The notes below the pieces were generated by a model. That model was not told the DNA's origin and did no database searches. It saw only the letters and a list, made by a program, of their open reading frames with translations. Positions 16,993 through 26,132 of a stretch of 64,000 nucleotides of DNA are shown one piece after another (the first letter of the stretch is position 1; each line of letters opens with the position of its first letter). The position numbers and the translations under genes are program-made. The stretch covers positions 1,818,501 to 1,882,500 of the forward strand of contig NZ_JACWZZ010000001.1 of NCBI RefSeq assembly GCF_014698995.1, given 5' to 3'. This DNA comes from Hymenobacter duratus (lineage in GTDB: Bacteria > Bacteroidota > Bacteroidia > Cytophagales > Hymenobacteraceae).

Positions 16993-17334
16993 ATGAACCA
17001 CGCAGCCCGCATCGAAGACACCATTCAAGGTATTTACGACGCCTTCAATCATCCCGAAAAGCACCCGGCTGATGCTGGAATTGCGTCGATTGATAACTGG
17101 ATTCAGGCGCTGGATGGCCTGGGCGGCTCGGCCCTGACCGGTATTCAGAATGAGCTGCGTGAGCTGCGCAACTTCGTGGAAAACGACGACCGCGCCAATA
17201 TTGCGGCCTCCCTGCAGCGCCTTGGCGAGCATACGTCCCTCACGGCCCGCAACCTCCACGACGGCACCGGCGACCAGCTGCGCCACCTCGGCCAGACCCT
17301 GATTACAGCCGCCGGCAACCTGAAAATGTCATAG
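16993..17334 (+). CDS. Small helical protein of unknown function
   Basis: A 113-residue acidic, soluble protein, predicted almost entirely alpha-helical: ARIEDTIQGIYDAF, SIDNWIQALDGL, LTGIQNELRELRNFVEND and NIAASLQRLGEHTSLTARNL, then a C-terminal helix with QLRHLGQTLITAAG. The heptad-like spacing of hydrophobics suggests a helical bundle or coiled-coil pair. No signal peptide and no recognised family. It stands alone between a divergent GH31 gene and a convergent ggt. Coding potential is good (codon use like its neighbours, Met start close to a pyrimidine-rich leader). Confidence 0.7.
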   Translation: MNHAARIEDTIQGIYDAFNHPEKHPADAGIASIDNWIQALDGLGGSALTGIQNELRELRNFVENDDRANIAASLQRLGEHTSLTARNLHDGTGDQLRHLGQTLITAAGNLKMS

Positions 17335-17415
17335 CAAATCGGCGGGAGCGGGGTAGTGAGCCGGAAAGGAACAGCAACTGTCGCCCCGGTTTACCGCCCC
17401 GCTCCCGCCGCTTTA

Positions 17416-19140
17416 CTAATACCCACCAGCGGTGTCGTCGCCGCGTGGGTCGGCGCCGCCTTCCAGCCTGCCGTCGGGCAGCACCCGAATTACCTCTATC
17501 CGGCCCCAGGGGCTGCGCGGTTTCAGCACGTAGCCACGGGCCCGCAGGGTGTCTTCGGCGGCCGGTAGCAAGGCGCCAGCCTCCACATCAATCTGGTCGG
17601 GAAGCCACTGGTGGTGCAGGCGCGGGGCCGCCACGGCCTGTTGGGCGTTCATTCCATAGTCGAGGATATTGAGGCTGGCCTGCAGCACGCTCGTGATGAT
17701 GGTGGAGCCGCCCGGTGTGCCGACTACCAGCACCAGCTTGCCATGTTTGGTGAAGATGGTGGGCGTCATCGAGGAGAGCATGCGCTTGCCGGGCGCAATG
17801 GCATTGGCCGTGCCGCCCACCAGCCCATAGGCATTGGGTGTACCGGGCTTGCTGCTGAAGTCGTCCATTTCGTTGTTGAGAATGAAGCCTGCTCCGGCTA
17901 CCACCACCTTGCTGCCGTAGGCGCCATTAAGCGTGGTGGTGCAGCTCACGGCGTTGCCGGCCGCATCCACGATGTTGTAGTGCGTGGTCTGGTCCGACTC
18001 GTAGGTTGGCAGGCCCGCGCCGGATGTTACCTGGGCGCTGGCTGTGGCGCGGTAGGGCAGGGTAGACGTCATCCGCTGCTGATTGTACTTGTTGTCGAGG
18101 AGCCGCGCCACGGGTACTTGTCCGAAGTCCGGGTCGCCGAGGTAGGTGGCACGGTCGGCATACACGCGGCGCTGGGCTTCCGTAATCCAGTGCACGGCCT
18201 GCGGCGAGTGCCAGCCGGCCTTGCGCAGGTCGTAGGGCTCCAGCATCTGCAGCATTTGGAGCAGCGCCACGCCGCCGGAGCTGGGCGGCGGAAAAGCCAG
18301 TACGTCGTGGCCGCGGTAGCTGCCGTGCAGCGGCGTGCGCCATTTGGGCTGGTAGCTTTTCAGGTCGGCTCTGCTGATGAGGCCCCGGCCGCGCTGCATC
18401 TCCGTCAGGATAAAGTCGGCGGTCTGCCCCTCGTAGAAGCCGGTGCGGCCAAGGTCCCGGACCCGGCCGAGAGTGGCAGCCAGCTCCGGTAGCTGCATCA
18501 CGTCGCCGGCCTTCCAGATGGCCGGTTTGAGGTACGCGTTGTAAGGATTGACTTTGGCAAAGGCATCCCGCTGGCTGTTCAGGCCAGCTGCTTCCTTTTC
18601 CGTCAGCTTCACGCCGTTAGCGGCCAGCTCCACGGCCGGCTGCACCACTTCACGCCATGGCAGCTTGCCCAGCTTGCGGTGCAGCTCCACCATGCCCGCT
18701 ACAGTGCCCGGCACGCCGGCGGCGCGGTGGCCCAGCGTGCTCAGGTTCGGAATAATGTTACCCTGCGCATTCAGGTACATGTCGCGGGTGGCGGCGGCCG
18801 GGGCAGTTTCGCGGAAATCCAGCGCGCCTTCCGAGCCATCGGCGCCGCGGTAGAGCACGAAGCCGCCGCCGCCGATGTTGCCGGCCGCCGGCAGCACCAC
18901 GGCCAGCGCAAACTGCACCGCTACGGCCGCATCGTAGGCGTTGCCTCCTTTTCGCAGGATTTCAACGCCTACCCGCGTAGCTTCAGGGTGCGCGGCTACC
19001 ACCATGGCCTTCTCCGTCACGAGGGGCGTGGCCGCGGGTATGGGTGCTGCCAGGCTCGTGCCTGCAGGGGTTGATGGGGGCGGAGTGGCGGTGCAGGCAA
19101 CCAGTGAAACCAGCGCCAACGAATAAAAATAACTTCTCAT
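17416..19140 (-). CDS. ggt: Gamma-glutamyltranspeptidase, lipoprotein precursor
   Basis: The ATG at 19140 gives a 574-residue precursor whose lipoprotein signal ends in LVAC (Cys16); a longer start at 19179 is rejected. The autocleaved nucleophile is Thr385 in SDQTTHYNIVD, and the gamma-glutamyl-binding loops GGGGFV, FRETAP and GTPGGSTIITSVLQ are in place. The conserved ANAIAPGKRMLSSMTPTI segment is present. The enzyme takes gamma-glutamyl groups from glutathione and similar compounds outside the cytoplasm. It is a single-gene unit; a TACCTTGC box is only five bases before the ATG, again implying a very short leader. Divergent from glgB. Confidence 0.95.
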   Translation of the reverse strand: MRSYFYSLALVSLVACTATPPPSTPAGTSLAAPIPAATPLVTEKAMVVAAHPEATRVGVEILRKGGNAYDAAVAVQFALAVVLPAAGNIGGGGFVLYRGADGSEGALDFRETAPAAATRDMYLNAQGNIIPNLSTLGHRAAGVPGTVAGMVELHRKLGKLPWREVVQPAVELAANGVKLTEKEAAGLNSQRDAFAKVNPYNAYLKPAIWKAGDVMQLPELAATLGRVRDLGRTGFYEGQTADFILTEMQRGRGLISRADLKSYQPKWRTPLHGSYRGHDVLAFPPPSSGGVALLQMLQMLEPYDLRKAGWHSPQAVHWITEAQRRVYADRATYLGDPDFGQVPVARLLDNKYNQQRMTSTLPYRATASAQVTSGAGLPTYESDQTTHYNIVDAAGNAVSCTTTLNGAYGSKVVVAGAGFILNNEMDDFSSKPGTPNAYGLVGGTANAIAPGKRMLSSMTPTIFTKHGKLVLVVGTPGGSTIITSVLQASLNILDYGMNAQQAVAAPRLHHQWLPDQIDVEAGALLPAAEDTLRARGYVLKPRSPWGRIEVIRVLPDGRLEGGADPRGDDTAGGY

Positions 19141-19145
19141 AACTG

Positions 19146-19153
19146 GCAAGGTA
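19146..19153 (-). promoter_or_regulatory. -7-like box TACCTTGC of ggt
   Basis: Minus-strand TAnnTTGC match with five bases between it and the ggt ATG. Confidence 0.4.
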
Positions 19154-19229
19154 ATACAACATCTGCCTACCCTTGCCACGCTACTTCGCGTTACATCTGT
19201 AGTTTTAGCCTGAAAACAACGCCCGCGCT

Positions 19230-21278
19230 ATGCCTCCTGAAAAGCTCATTCCTGCTCTGAAAACGCCTCATTTGCCTTTAGTGCAGCAAGACCCCTGGCT
19301 GACGCCCTACGAACCCGTGCTTCGCCGCCGGCTGATGCGGCTGGAAGAGCGGCTCGCCGAAATTGAGGCGCAGCATGGCTCACTGCTCAAGTTTGCCACT
19401 GCCCATCAGTATCTGGGCCTCAACTACGACGCCCGCCGCCGCGGCTTCTGGTACCGCGAGTGGGCACCCGCCGCCGAAGGCCTGTACCTCGTGGGCGACT
19501 TCAACGGCTGGGACCGGCATGCTACGCCGCTGCAGCGCCGGCACGATGGAGTGTGGGAAGTGTTTCTGTCCGACAGGGAGTATGGGCAGCGCCTCACGCA
19601 CGGCAGCCGCTACAAAGTGCATGTGCGCACCCAGCACGGAGCCAAGGACCGGCTGCCGGCCACGCTGCGCCGCGCTATCCAGGACGAACAGACCCACGAT
19701 TTTGCCGGTCAGGTGTGGCGCCCCGAAACGCCGTTCGTCTGGACTGACCAGAAGTTCCGGATGCACAACTACGTGAAGGAGCCACTGATTTATGAGGCGC
19801 ACGTAGGCATGGCTACCGAGGAAGGCCGCGTCGGCTCCTACCGCGAGTTTGCCGACCAGATTTTGCCCCGCATCCAGGCTGGTGGCTACAACTGCGTGCA
19901 GCTGATGGCCGTGATGGAGCACCCGTATTACGGCTCGTTTGGTTACCACGTGGCCAATTTCTTTGCCGTCAGCTCGCGCTTTGGCACGCCCGAAGACCTG
20001 AAATATCTGGTGAACGAAGCCCACCTACGCGGGCTGGCCGTGCTCCTCGATGTGGTGCACTCGCACGCCGTCAAGAACGAAGCCGAAGGACTGGCAGACT
20101 TTGATGGTTCCGGCCACCAGTACTTCCACGCGGGGCCCCGTGGCAACCACCCGGGCTGGGATTCCAAGCTCTTCGACTACGGCAAGCCCGAGGTGCAGCG
20201 CTTTTTGCTCAGCAACCTGCGCTACTGGCTGGAGGAGTTTCACTTCGATGGGTTCCGCTTTGATGGCGTCACGAGCATGCTCTACCATCATCATGGCGAG
20301 GGAGTGGCGTTCAGCTCCTACGACCAGTATTTTGGCCCCGAGGCCGATGATGCCGCCATTCTGTATCTGCAGCTGGCCACCATGCTGGTGCATGAGCTGA
20401 AGAAAGGTGCCCTGGTAATTGCGGAAGATATGAGCGGCCTGCCGGGCCTGTGCCGCCCGATTCGGGAGGGCGGTATCGGCTTCGATTACCGGCTGGGCAT
20501 GGGCATTCCCGACTACTGGATTAAGCTGCTCAAGCACACGCGCGACGAAAACTGGAATCTGCACGAGCTGTGGCACACGCTCACTAACCGCCGGGTAGGC
20601 GAGAATACCGTGGCCTATGCCGAAAGCCACGACCAGGCGCTGGTAGGCGACAAAACCCTTGCCCACTGGCTGCTCGACAAAGCCATTTATGAACACATGC
20701 ACCGCAACGACCCCGATGCCATTACCGACCGGGGTATCGCGCTGCACAAAATGATTCGGCTCCTGACCCTGAGCCTGGGCGGCGAGGCGTATCTGAACTT
20801 TATCGGCAACGAGTTCGGGCACCCGGAGTGGGTGGATTTTCCACGGGAGGGCAACGGGTGGAGCTACCATTTCGCCCGCCGCCAGTGGAGCCTCGCCGAC
20901 AACCCCGACCTGAAGTTTCAGCAACTGGCTGCCTTCGACCACGCGCAGCTGCACCTGGCCCGCAAGCAGCATCTACTGGCGCATCCCGCCGCGCATCAGC
21001 TCAATATTGATGCTGATAATCAGGTGCTGGTATTTGAGCGGGGCCCGCTGCTGTTCGTGTTCAACTTCCACGTCAGCCACAGCATTCCCAACTACCACTT
21101 TTTCGTGCCGCACTCTGGCCGCTACCGCATTCTGCTCAGCACCGATGCGCCCGAGTTTGGGGGCCACAACCGCGTAGACACGTCCCTGACCTATGAAACG
21201 TTTGTGGAAGAAGGCATCGACAAGCTGAGTCTATACGTCACGAGCCGCACGGCGCTGGTTCTGATGCGTATCGGATAA
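19230..21278 (+). CDS. glgB: 1,4-alpha-glucan (glycogen) branching enzyme
   Basis: A 682-residue GH13 enzyme. Residues about 60-165 form an N-terminal CBM48-type domain (FWYREWAPAAEGLYLVGDFN). The barrel carries Asp345 in GFRFDGVTSM as nucleophile, Glu399 in VIAEDMSG as acid/base and Asp468 in AESHDQALVGDK. The HHHGEG loop and GSFGYHVANFF correspond to the eukaryote-like GH13_8 branching enzymes. Branching enzymes move alpha-1,4 chains to the 6-position during glycogen synthesis in the cytoplasm; there is no signal peptide. A TAGTTTTA box at 19200-19207 is a possible -7 element. Its neighbours downstream on the other strand include a glycogen-synthase-like fragment and a GH31, so a storage-glycan locus is likely. 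Confidence 0.95.
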   Translation: MPPEKLIPALKTPHLPLVQQDPWLTPYEPVLRRRLMRLEERLAEIEAQHGSLLKFATAHQYLGLNYDARRRGFWYREWAPAAEGLYLVGDFNGWDRHATPLQRRHDGVWEVFLSDREYGQRLTHGSRYKVHVRTQHGAKDRLPATLRRAIQDEQTHDFAGQVWRPETPFVWTDQKFRMHNYVKEPLIYEAHVGMATEEGRVGSYREFADQILPRIQAGGYNCVQLMAVMEHPYYGSFGYHVANFFAVSSRFGTPEDLKYLVNEAHLRGLAVLLDVVHSHAVKNEAEGLADFDGSGHQYFHAGPRGNHPGWDSKLFDYGKPEVQRFLLSNLRYWLEEFHFDGFRFDGVTSMLYHHHGEGVAFSSYDQYFGPEADDAAILYLQLATMLVHELKKGALVIAEDMSGLPGLCRPIREGGIGFDYRLGMGIPDYWIKLLKHTRDENWNLHELWHTLTNRRVGENTVAYAESHDQALVGDKTLAHWLLDKAIYEHMHRNDPDAITDRGIALHKMIRLLTLSLGGEAYLNFIGNEFGHPEWVDFPREGNGWSYHFARRQWSLADNPDLKFQQLAAFDHAQLHLARKQHLLAHPAAHQLNIDADNQVLVFERGPLLFVFNFHVSHSIPNYHFFVPHSGRYRILLSTDAPEFGGHNRVDTSLTYETFVEEGIDKLSLYVTSRTALVLMRIG

Positions 21279-21293
21279 CACCCGGCCGTCAGA

Positions 21294-21356
21294 AACGCTA
21301 AGAAAGAGCCCGTTAGCCTGCGCTTTATGCGCGCTGACGGGCTCTTTCTTAGCGTT
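21294..21356. terminator. Bidirectional terminator after glgB
   Basis: Arms AACGCTAAGAAAGAGCCCGT and the matching complement enclose a TGCGC/GCGCG centre. The AAGAAA/TTTCTT parts supply a U-tract in both directions, fitting the convergent genes on either side. Confidence 0.85.
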
Positions 21357-21365
21357 TTGTCTTTT

Positions 21366-21839
21366 CTACTTCAGCTTGTGACCTGCCTGAGCACCATCCA
21401 GCACGTCGTTGATGCGGCGCTGGCGGGCCTCCGGCTTTTTGGCGCGTTCCACCCACTGCACGTACTCGCGGCGGTGGGGGTAGGCTAGGTGGTCGAATTT
21501 GGCGCGCAGTCCGGTCCGGTCAAGGGCGCGGGCTAGGTCCTCCGGGAGCGTGAAGCCGGGCTCGTCGGTATCGGGCATCATGGTTACATGCACGGGCATG
21601 CCCCAGGTCTTGCCGATGGTGTTGCGCAGCTGCTTGTTCACGGCCAGAATGTGGTGGCCATCTTCATCGAGCGTAAGCGGAAGGCGGAAGGGAAACCCAT
21701 CAAGCGTGCCGCGCACATGTACTTGGCCGCGCTGGCCAAATACTTCTGGCACGCTGAAAGGCACGAAAAGAAATACGCCGCCATCGGAGGGATGCAGCTC
21801 TAGGTCAGCGTCAAAAACCTGTTCCTGAGAATCAGACAT
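21366..21839 (-). CDS. DUF1905 plus YdeI/OmdA-like protein
   Basis: A 157-residue cytoplasmic protein. The N-terminal half follows the DUF1905 beta-barrel pattern (FDADLELHPSDGGVFLFVPFSVPEVFGQRGQVHVRGTLDG split by short loops). The C-terminal part has the OmdA-like helices: EDLARALDRTGLRAKFDHL, AYPHRREYVQWVERAKKPEARQRRI and the ending DGAQAGHKLK. The same architecture is repeated in the gene 43 nt upstream, and the two end alike (AGHK). No catalytic residue is evident; the family has no proven activity. Probably the third gene in an operon with a half-glycosyltransferase. Confidence 0.85.
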   Translation of the reverse strand: MSDSQEQVFDADLELHPSDGGVFLFVPFSVPEVFGQRGQVHVRGTLDGFPFRLPLTLDEDGHHILAVNKQLRNTIGKTWGMPVHVTMMPDTDEPGFTLPEDLARALDRTGLRAKFDHLAYPHRREYVQWVERAKKPEARQRRINDVLDGAQAGHKLK

Positions 21840-21881
21840 ACGAAAAAGGGTAAAGGCCGGGCCGCTCCGGTAGTGGAAGCC

Positions 21882-22352
21882 TCAGCTGATTTTGTGGCCG
21901 GCCAGTAGCATTTCTACGGCTTTTGCTACCCGGCGGGCGCGGGTTTCGGGGCGCTTGGCTTCCGCAACCCAGGTTGCATATTCCTTGCGGTGCGTATAAG
22001 CCAGGGCTGCAAAGGTAGCCTCTGCGGCGGGAGTGCCCACCAAGGCCACTGCCAAGTCATGCGGAACTTCTACAACTCGCTCGGTGGTGTCTCGCGCAAA
22101 AACGATGTGCACCGCATCACCAGGTATCAGCCTCAGCGTTTCGCGCGTGGCTTTATGCACGAGTAGAGCGTGTTGCCCACCGCCCATAGGAGCCATGCTG
22201 GAGGCAAAAGCGTAGCCATTCAGAGTGCCCTGCACCCGTAGTTGCGCACGAGTGCCTAGCGCCGCCGTAATGGCTGCGGGAACCAGGCAGAAGCACCCGC
22301 CTCGCCCATGTGCCTGCAATTTGGAGTCAAACGTAAACTGTTCGGACTTCAT
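21882..22352 (-). CDS. DUF1905 plus YdeI/OmdA-like protein (paralogue)
   Basis: A 156-residue paralogue of its downstream neighbour. DUF1905-like strands: FTFDSKLQAHGRGGCFCLVP, then LGTRAQLRVQGTLNGYAF; helical end: LAYTHRKEYATWVAEAKRPETRARRVAKAVEMLLAGHKIS. Only four bases separate its ATG from the stop of the glycosyltransferase-like gene, so translational coupling is likely. Retention of two diverged copies next to a carbohydrate enzyme suggests a role with that protein, but this is inference. Confidence 0.85.
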   Translation of the reverse strand: MKSEQFTFDSKLQAHGRGGCFCLVPAAITAALGTRAQLRVQGTLNGYAFASSMAPMGGGQHALLVHKATRETLRLIPGDAVHIVFARDTTERVVEVPHDLAVALVGTPAAEATFAALAYTHRKEYATWVAEAKRPETRARRVAKAVEMLLAGHKIS

Positions 22353-22356
22353 TTGC

Positions 22357-23424
22357 TCAGGCTAATCCGGGTGCTACCTCCCGCAAAGCAACCAGAATCG
22401 CCTCGGCCAGACGGTCAGGATTTTGGGCATCAGAGGAGGAAAGCCGCCGCACGCGTTGGGGTGGTAGCTCGTGCAGCTCCAGTACCCGCATGGCTAGGCT
22501 GGAAGAAGACGTTAGCACCAGGTCGGCGCGGCGCAGGGCCATGCGTTCCAGTTCTACAATCCAGCCCCGGTCGGCGGCGGTGCGGTCTTGGGCTAGGCTG
22601 TGCACATGCAGCACCAGCGGCTTGCCTGTCAGCTGCCGGATTTCCATCCCTGCCAGCCACGACTGCCAGTCGGAGGCATAAATAACGGCGAAATCCTGAC
22701 TGGCCGCCAGCCGCGTGGCGAAGCGCGCATACTGAATGACTTTGAAGTTTAGCCCGGCTTCGTCGGTGGGTTCCGTCCGCAAGGCCGTCAGGGCCACGTC
22801 CAGCACCGATTGCCGGATGGCCGGCACCGGAAAGCCGTCAGTCGGTGCCGATGCAGCTGGTTCGGCCGGAGCTACTTCCAGAACATCGTCGGGCTGTAAG
22901 TCGTCGGCTGGCTGGCTCAGGTCCTGCGCTTCCTGCGCCGCAGGTTCCGCTGCCTCAGCCGCAAACTCGTCGGGGTTTTGCAGCAGGCTGGGTTCCCCAG
23001 TGGCGGGCTTTTCCTGTGTGGTTGCTTCTATTGGCGTTGTTTCCGAATGGTATTGCGGCACTGGAGCAGAGCTGCCCGCGTACGGTGCGGCCGGAGCCGC
23101 GCCGAAAGTGTCCCCCGCGCCGCCCGGTACCGAAGCACCCAGATACGGCGCCACCGGCGACTGCCAGGTTTCTAGGCGCAGCGCGTTTCGCTCAGTACCA
23201 GTCAGCGCCAGGTCAGCGGCCGTCAGGTCGCCGAGGCCGGTGGCACGGATCAGCGCAGACAGTTGCATGGGCTCCGAGAGGTGCGGCAGCAGCAGCGTGA
23301 GGTCGGCGTGGGGGGCCAGCGCCGCCACTAGGGCAGGCGAAGTGACTGGAACAGCAGATGCCTCCGAGGAAGGCGCCGGGGCGTCCCAGCTTAGCAGCAG
23401 CACCTTAAGCGGAGCAATAGTCAT
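22357..23424 (-). CDS. Glycosyltransferase-like protein with only the N-terminal (acceptor) domain
   Basis: A 355-residue cytoplasmic protein. Residues 1-85 begin a Rossmann-like fold (PLKVLLLSWDAPAP, then LTLLLPHLSEPM). A low-complexity Ala/Pro/Glu insert occupies about 95-200. Residues 205-320 match the first domain of GT4/GT5 glycogen or starch synthases: FAVIYASDWQSWLAGMEIRQ, GKPLVLHVHSLAQDR, and MALRRADLVLTSSSSLAMRVL. It stops soon after, so the second domain that binds the nucleotide sugar, with its conserved Glu, is absent. It cannot be a complete transferase alone. First of three minus-strand genes, and divergent from a cytoplasmic GH31; a regulatory or scaffold role in glycogen metabolism is inference. 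Sequence beyond the stop does not continue the fold. Confidence 0.75.
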   Translation of the reverse strand: MTIAPLKVLLLSWDAPAPSSEASAVPVTSPALVAALAPHADLTLLLPHLSEPMQLSALIRATGLGDLTAADLALTGTERNALRLETWQSPVAPYLGASVPGGAGDTFGAAPAAPYAGSSAPVPQYHSETTPIEATTQEKPATGEPSLLQNPDEFAAEAAEPAAQEAQDLSQPADDLQPDDVLEVAPAEPAASAPTDGFPVPAIRQSVLDVALTALRTEPTDEAGLNFKVIQYARFATRLAASQDFAVIYASDWQSWLAGMEIRQLTGKPLVLHVHSLAQDRTAADRGWIVELERMALRRADLVLTSSSSLAMRVLELHELPPQRVRRLSSSDAQNPDRLAEAILVALREVAPGLA

Positions 23425-23532
23425 AAGCAGAGGGGAAAAGCAGAACAGTAATAAAACCGCATTATTACATGCCTGGAGGCGGTTTTGGCTAATCTATGGT
23501 CAATGTTAGGCAAAATTCGCGGGATTCGTTTT

Positions 23533-23540
23533 TACCTTCG
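23533..23540 (+). promoter_or_regulatory. -7-like box TACCTTCG upstream of GH31
   Basis: One mismatch to TAnnTTTG, 77 nt before the GH31 ATG, in the 193-nt divergent region shared with the half-glycosyltransferase operon. Confidence 0.35.
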
Positions 23541-23617
23541 CAGGCTTAACGCAGGCTTTTTCCGGCCCCGCCGGACTTTTTTTTGTTCGCCTCGTTTGGC
23601 CCACACCGACGCCCTCC

Positions 23618-26053
23618 ATGAACGACGCTACTATTCAGGAAAACAACTATATGGTGAACGACCTGGCCGCGAAAGCGAGGCAGGAGTTCTTCCCCGGTAA
23701 GATAGTGGCCGGCCAGCAGGAAGGCCACGATTTCGTTTTTCTGTGCGACAACGGCGCTCAGCTGCGCGTGGAGGTCATCACCGACAAAGTGCTGCGCTTC
23801 CGCTATGCCACCGAAACCGGGTTTGGTCCCGATTTCAGCTATGCCTTCCCTGGTGGCGTGCCGGCCCGCACCGCGCCGGAGTTTCTGGAGTTCCGGGAGC
23901 GGCCCGACCACTACCGCATCACCACCGACCGCCTGATCTGTACCGTCAGCAAAGACGGCCTGAAAACCCGGGTGCTCGACCGGTCCGGCAACACGCTGCT
24001 ACAGGACGAAAAGGGCTTCCATTGGGAGTACGACTACGATTCCGGCAACGACATCGTGAAGATGAGCAAGGGCGTGCAGGGCGGCGTATGCTACTACGGC
24101 CTCGGCGACAAGCCCGACAACATGAACCTGCGGGGCAAGCGCTTCACCAACTGGGGCTCCGATACCTACGGCTACGTGAAGGGCACCGACCCGCTCTACA
24201 AGAACATTCCGTTCTATCTGGAGCTTCAGCAGCGCATTGCCCACGGCGTGTTCTTCGACAACACCTTCAAGGCTTCCTTCGACTTTGCGGCTGAGCGGGC
24301 CGACGTCACCAGCTTCTGGGCGCAGGGCGGCGAGATGAACTACTACTTCATCTACGGGCCTTCGTTGCTGGAAGTCACGCAGGAATACACGCGCCTCACG
24401 AGCCCCCCCGAGCTGCCGCCCCTGTGGGCGCTGGGCTACCACCAGTGCAAGTGGAGCTACTTCCCCGAAAGCAACGTTAAGGAAATAGCCAAAGGCTTCC
24501 GCGACCGGCAGATTCCCTGCGACGCCCTGTACCTCGACATCGACTACATGGACGGCTACCGCTGCTTTACCTGGAGTCCCACGCACTTTCCGGAGCCCAA
24601 GCGCATGGTGCAGGAGCTGGCCCAGGATGGCTTCAAAACCATCGTCATCATCGACCCTGGCATCAAGATAGACCCCAATTACAGCGTCTTCACCGAAGGG
24701 CTGGAGAAGGACTATTTCTGCCGCCGCGGCGACGGACCCCTGATGAAGGGCTCGGTGTGGCCCGGCCTCTGCAACTTCCCCGACTACACCCGCCCCGACG
24801 TGCGCGACTGGTGGGCCGGTCTGTTTAAGGAACTGATTGAGGACATTGGCGTGAAGGGCGTCTGGAACGACATGAACGAGCCGGCAGTGTTCGAGAAAGG
24901 CACGTTCCCGGATGATGTGCGCTTCGGCTATGATGGCCACCCGACCTCGCACCGCAAGGCCCACAACATCTACGGTATGCAGATGGCGCGCGCTACCAAC
25001 GAGGGCGTGAAGCGCTTTGCCTACCCCAACCGGCCCTTCACCATCACGCGCAGCACCTACGCCGGTGGCCAGCGCTACTCCTCCGCCTGGACCGGCGACA
25101 ACATTGCCTCTTGGGAGCACCTGTGGCTGGCCAACATTCAGTGCCAGCGCCTGAGCATCTCGGGTTTCAGCTTTGTGGGCTCCGATATCGGCGGCTTTAT
25201 CGATACGCCCGATGCCGAGCTGTACGTGCGCTGGGTAGCCTTGGGCGCGTTCCATCCGTTCTTCCGCACGCACTCTTCCGGCGACCATGGCGACCAGGAG
25301 CCCTGGAGCTTTGGCGAGCCCGCTGCCGAGCTGGCCAAGCGCTTCATTGAGCTGCGCTACCAGCTGCTGCCCTACATGTACACCACGTTCTGGCAGTACA
25401 CCACGCATGGCACGCCCATGCTGCGCCCACTCACCTTCCTCGACCAGACCGACACGGAAACCTACCTGCGCATGGCCGAGTTCGGGCTCGGCGACCATCT
25501 GCTGGTGTGCCCCATCACGCAGGCCGGCGCCGATGGCCGCTGGATGTACCTGCCCCGCGGCGACTGGTTCTACTACTGGACCGATGAGCCCCGCTCGGGT
25601 GCCGCCGAAGTGTGGGCCGCCGCCGGCCTCGACCGGATTCCGCTGTTCGTGCGGGCCGGAGCGGTTATCCCGATGTATCCGGTGCAGCAGTATGTGGGAG
25701 AGAAGGTGATTGACGAAGTGACGCTGCACGTGTACTACAAAGCCGGCCAGGAAAGCAGCGTGCTCTACGACGATGGCGGCGAAGGCTACGGCTACCAGAG
25801 CGGCCAGCAAACGACCCGCCGCTTCACCGTGACGGGCACCGAAAAGGGCCTGTTGCTGCAGCAGACCACCGAAGGCGACTACGAGCCCACCTTCCAGCGC
25901 TACCGCGTGGTGCTGCACGGCCTGCCCTTCGCGGCCACGGCCTACAGCACCGACGGCCAGCCCGCCGAAGCCCTGGAGGTTACGCTCGAAACCGGCCTGA
26001 CGCTTCCAGCCGTCGACATCAGTGCCACGTTTACGGAACTGGTAGTGGGCTGA
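23618..26053 (+). CDS. Cytoplasmic GH31 alpha-glucosidase
   Basis: The 811-residue protein lacks a signal peptide and starts at the ATG at 23618. Order: N-terminal beta-sandwich (residues 30-260, with CYYGLGDKPDNMNLRGKRF), GH31 barrel with nucleophile Asp418 in GVWNDMNEPAVF and acid/base Asp494 in AWTGDNIASW, then two C-terminal beta domains. WNDMNEP and SGFSFVGSDIGGF are characteristic of alpha-1,4-glucosidases rather than xylosidases. It would hydrolyse maltodextrins or glycogen fragments in the cytoplasm and complements the surface GH31 at 13.8 kb. The gene ends 23 bases before a compact terminator. Confidence 0.95.
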   Translation: MNDATIQENNYMVNDLAAKARQEFFPGKIVAGQQEGHDFVFLCDNGAQLRVEVITDKVLRFRYATETGFGPDFSYAFPGGVPARTAPEFLEFRERPDHYRITTDRLICTVSKDGLKTRVLDRSGNTLLQDEKGFHWEYDYDSGNDIVKMSKGVQGGVCYYGLGDKPDNMNLRGKRFTNWGSDTYGYVKGTDPLYKNIPFYLELQQRIAHGVFFDNTFKASFDFAAERADVTSFWAQGGEMNYYFIYGPSLLEVTQEYTRLTSPPELPPLWALGYHQCKWSYFPESNVKEIAKGFRDRQIPCDALYLDIDYMDGYRCFTWSPTHFPEPKRMVQELAQDGFKTIVIIDPGIKIDPNYSVFTEGLEKDYFCRRGDGPLMKGSVWPGLCNFPDYTRPDVRDWWAGLFKELIEDIGVKGVWNDMNEPAVFEKGTFPDDVRFGYDGHPTSHRKAHNIYGMQMARATNEGVKRFAYPNRPFTITRSTYAGGQRYSSAWTGDNIASWEHLWLANIQCQRLSISGFSFVGSDIGGFIDTPDAELYVRWVALGAFHPFFRTHSSGDHGDQEPWSFGEPAAELAKRFIELRYQLLPYMYTTFWQYTTHGTPMLRPLTFLDQTDTETYLRMAEFGLGDHLLVCPITQAGADGRWMYLPRGDWFYYWTDEPRSGAAEVWAAAGLDRIPLFVRAGAVIPMYPVQQYVGEKVIDEVTLHVYYKAGQESSVLYDDGGEGYGYQSGQQTTRRFTVTGTEKGLLLQQTTEGDYEPTFQRYRVVLHGLPFAATAYSTDGQPAEALEVTLETGLTLPAVDISATFTELVVG

Positions 26054-26076
26054 TACGTGGTGCTAGATATATTGTG

Positions 26077-26111
26077 AAAAAGCCCGGCAGCATTGCGCTG
26101 TCGGGCTTTTT
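26077..26111. terminator. Intrinsic terminator, GH31 end
   Basis: AAAAAGCCCG-CAGC stem with a six-base loop and a matching TTTTT tail. It is symmetrical, so it serves both convergent genes. Confidence 0.9.
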
Positions 26112-26132
26112 CGTGCCGTCTGAGGCGGCGAC

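Noticed and set aside
23999-25918. Open 639-codon frame on the minus strand opposite the cytoplasmic GH31
   Set aside because: It is antisense to a gene with full GH31 motifs; long antisense frames are expected at this GC content and the translation has no domain.
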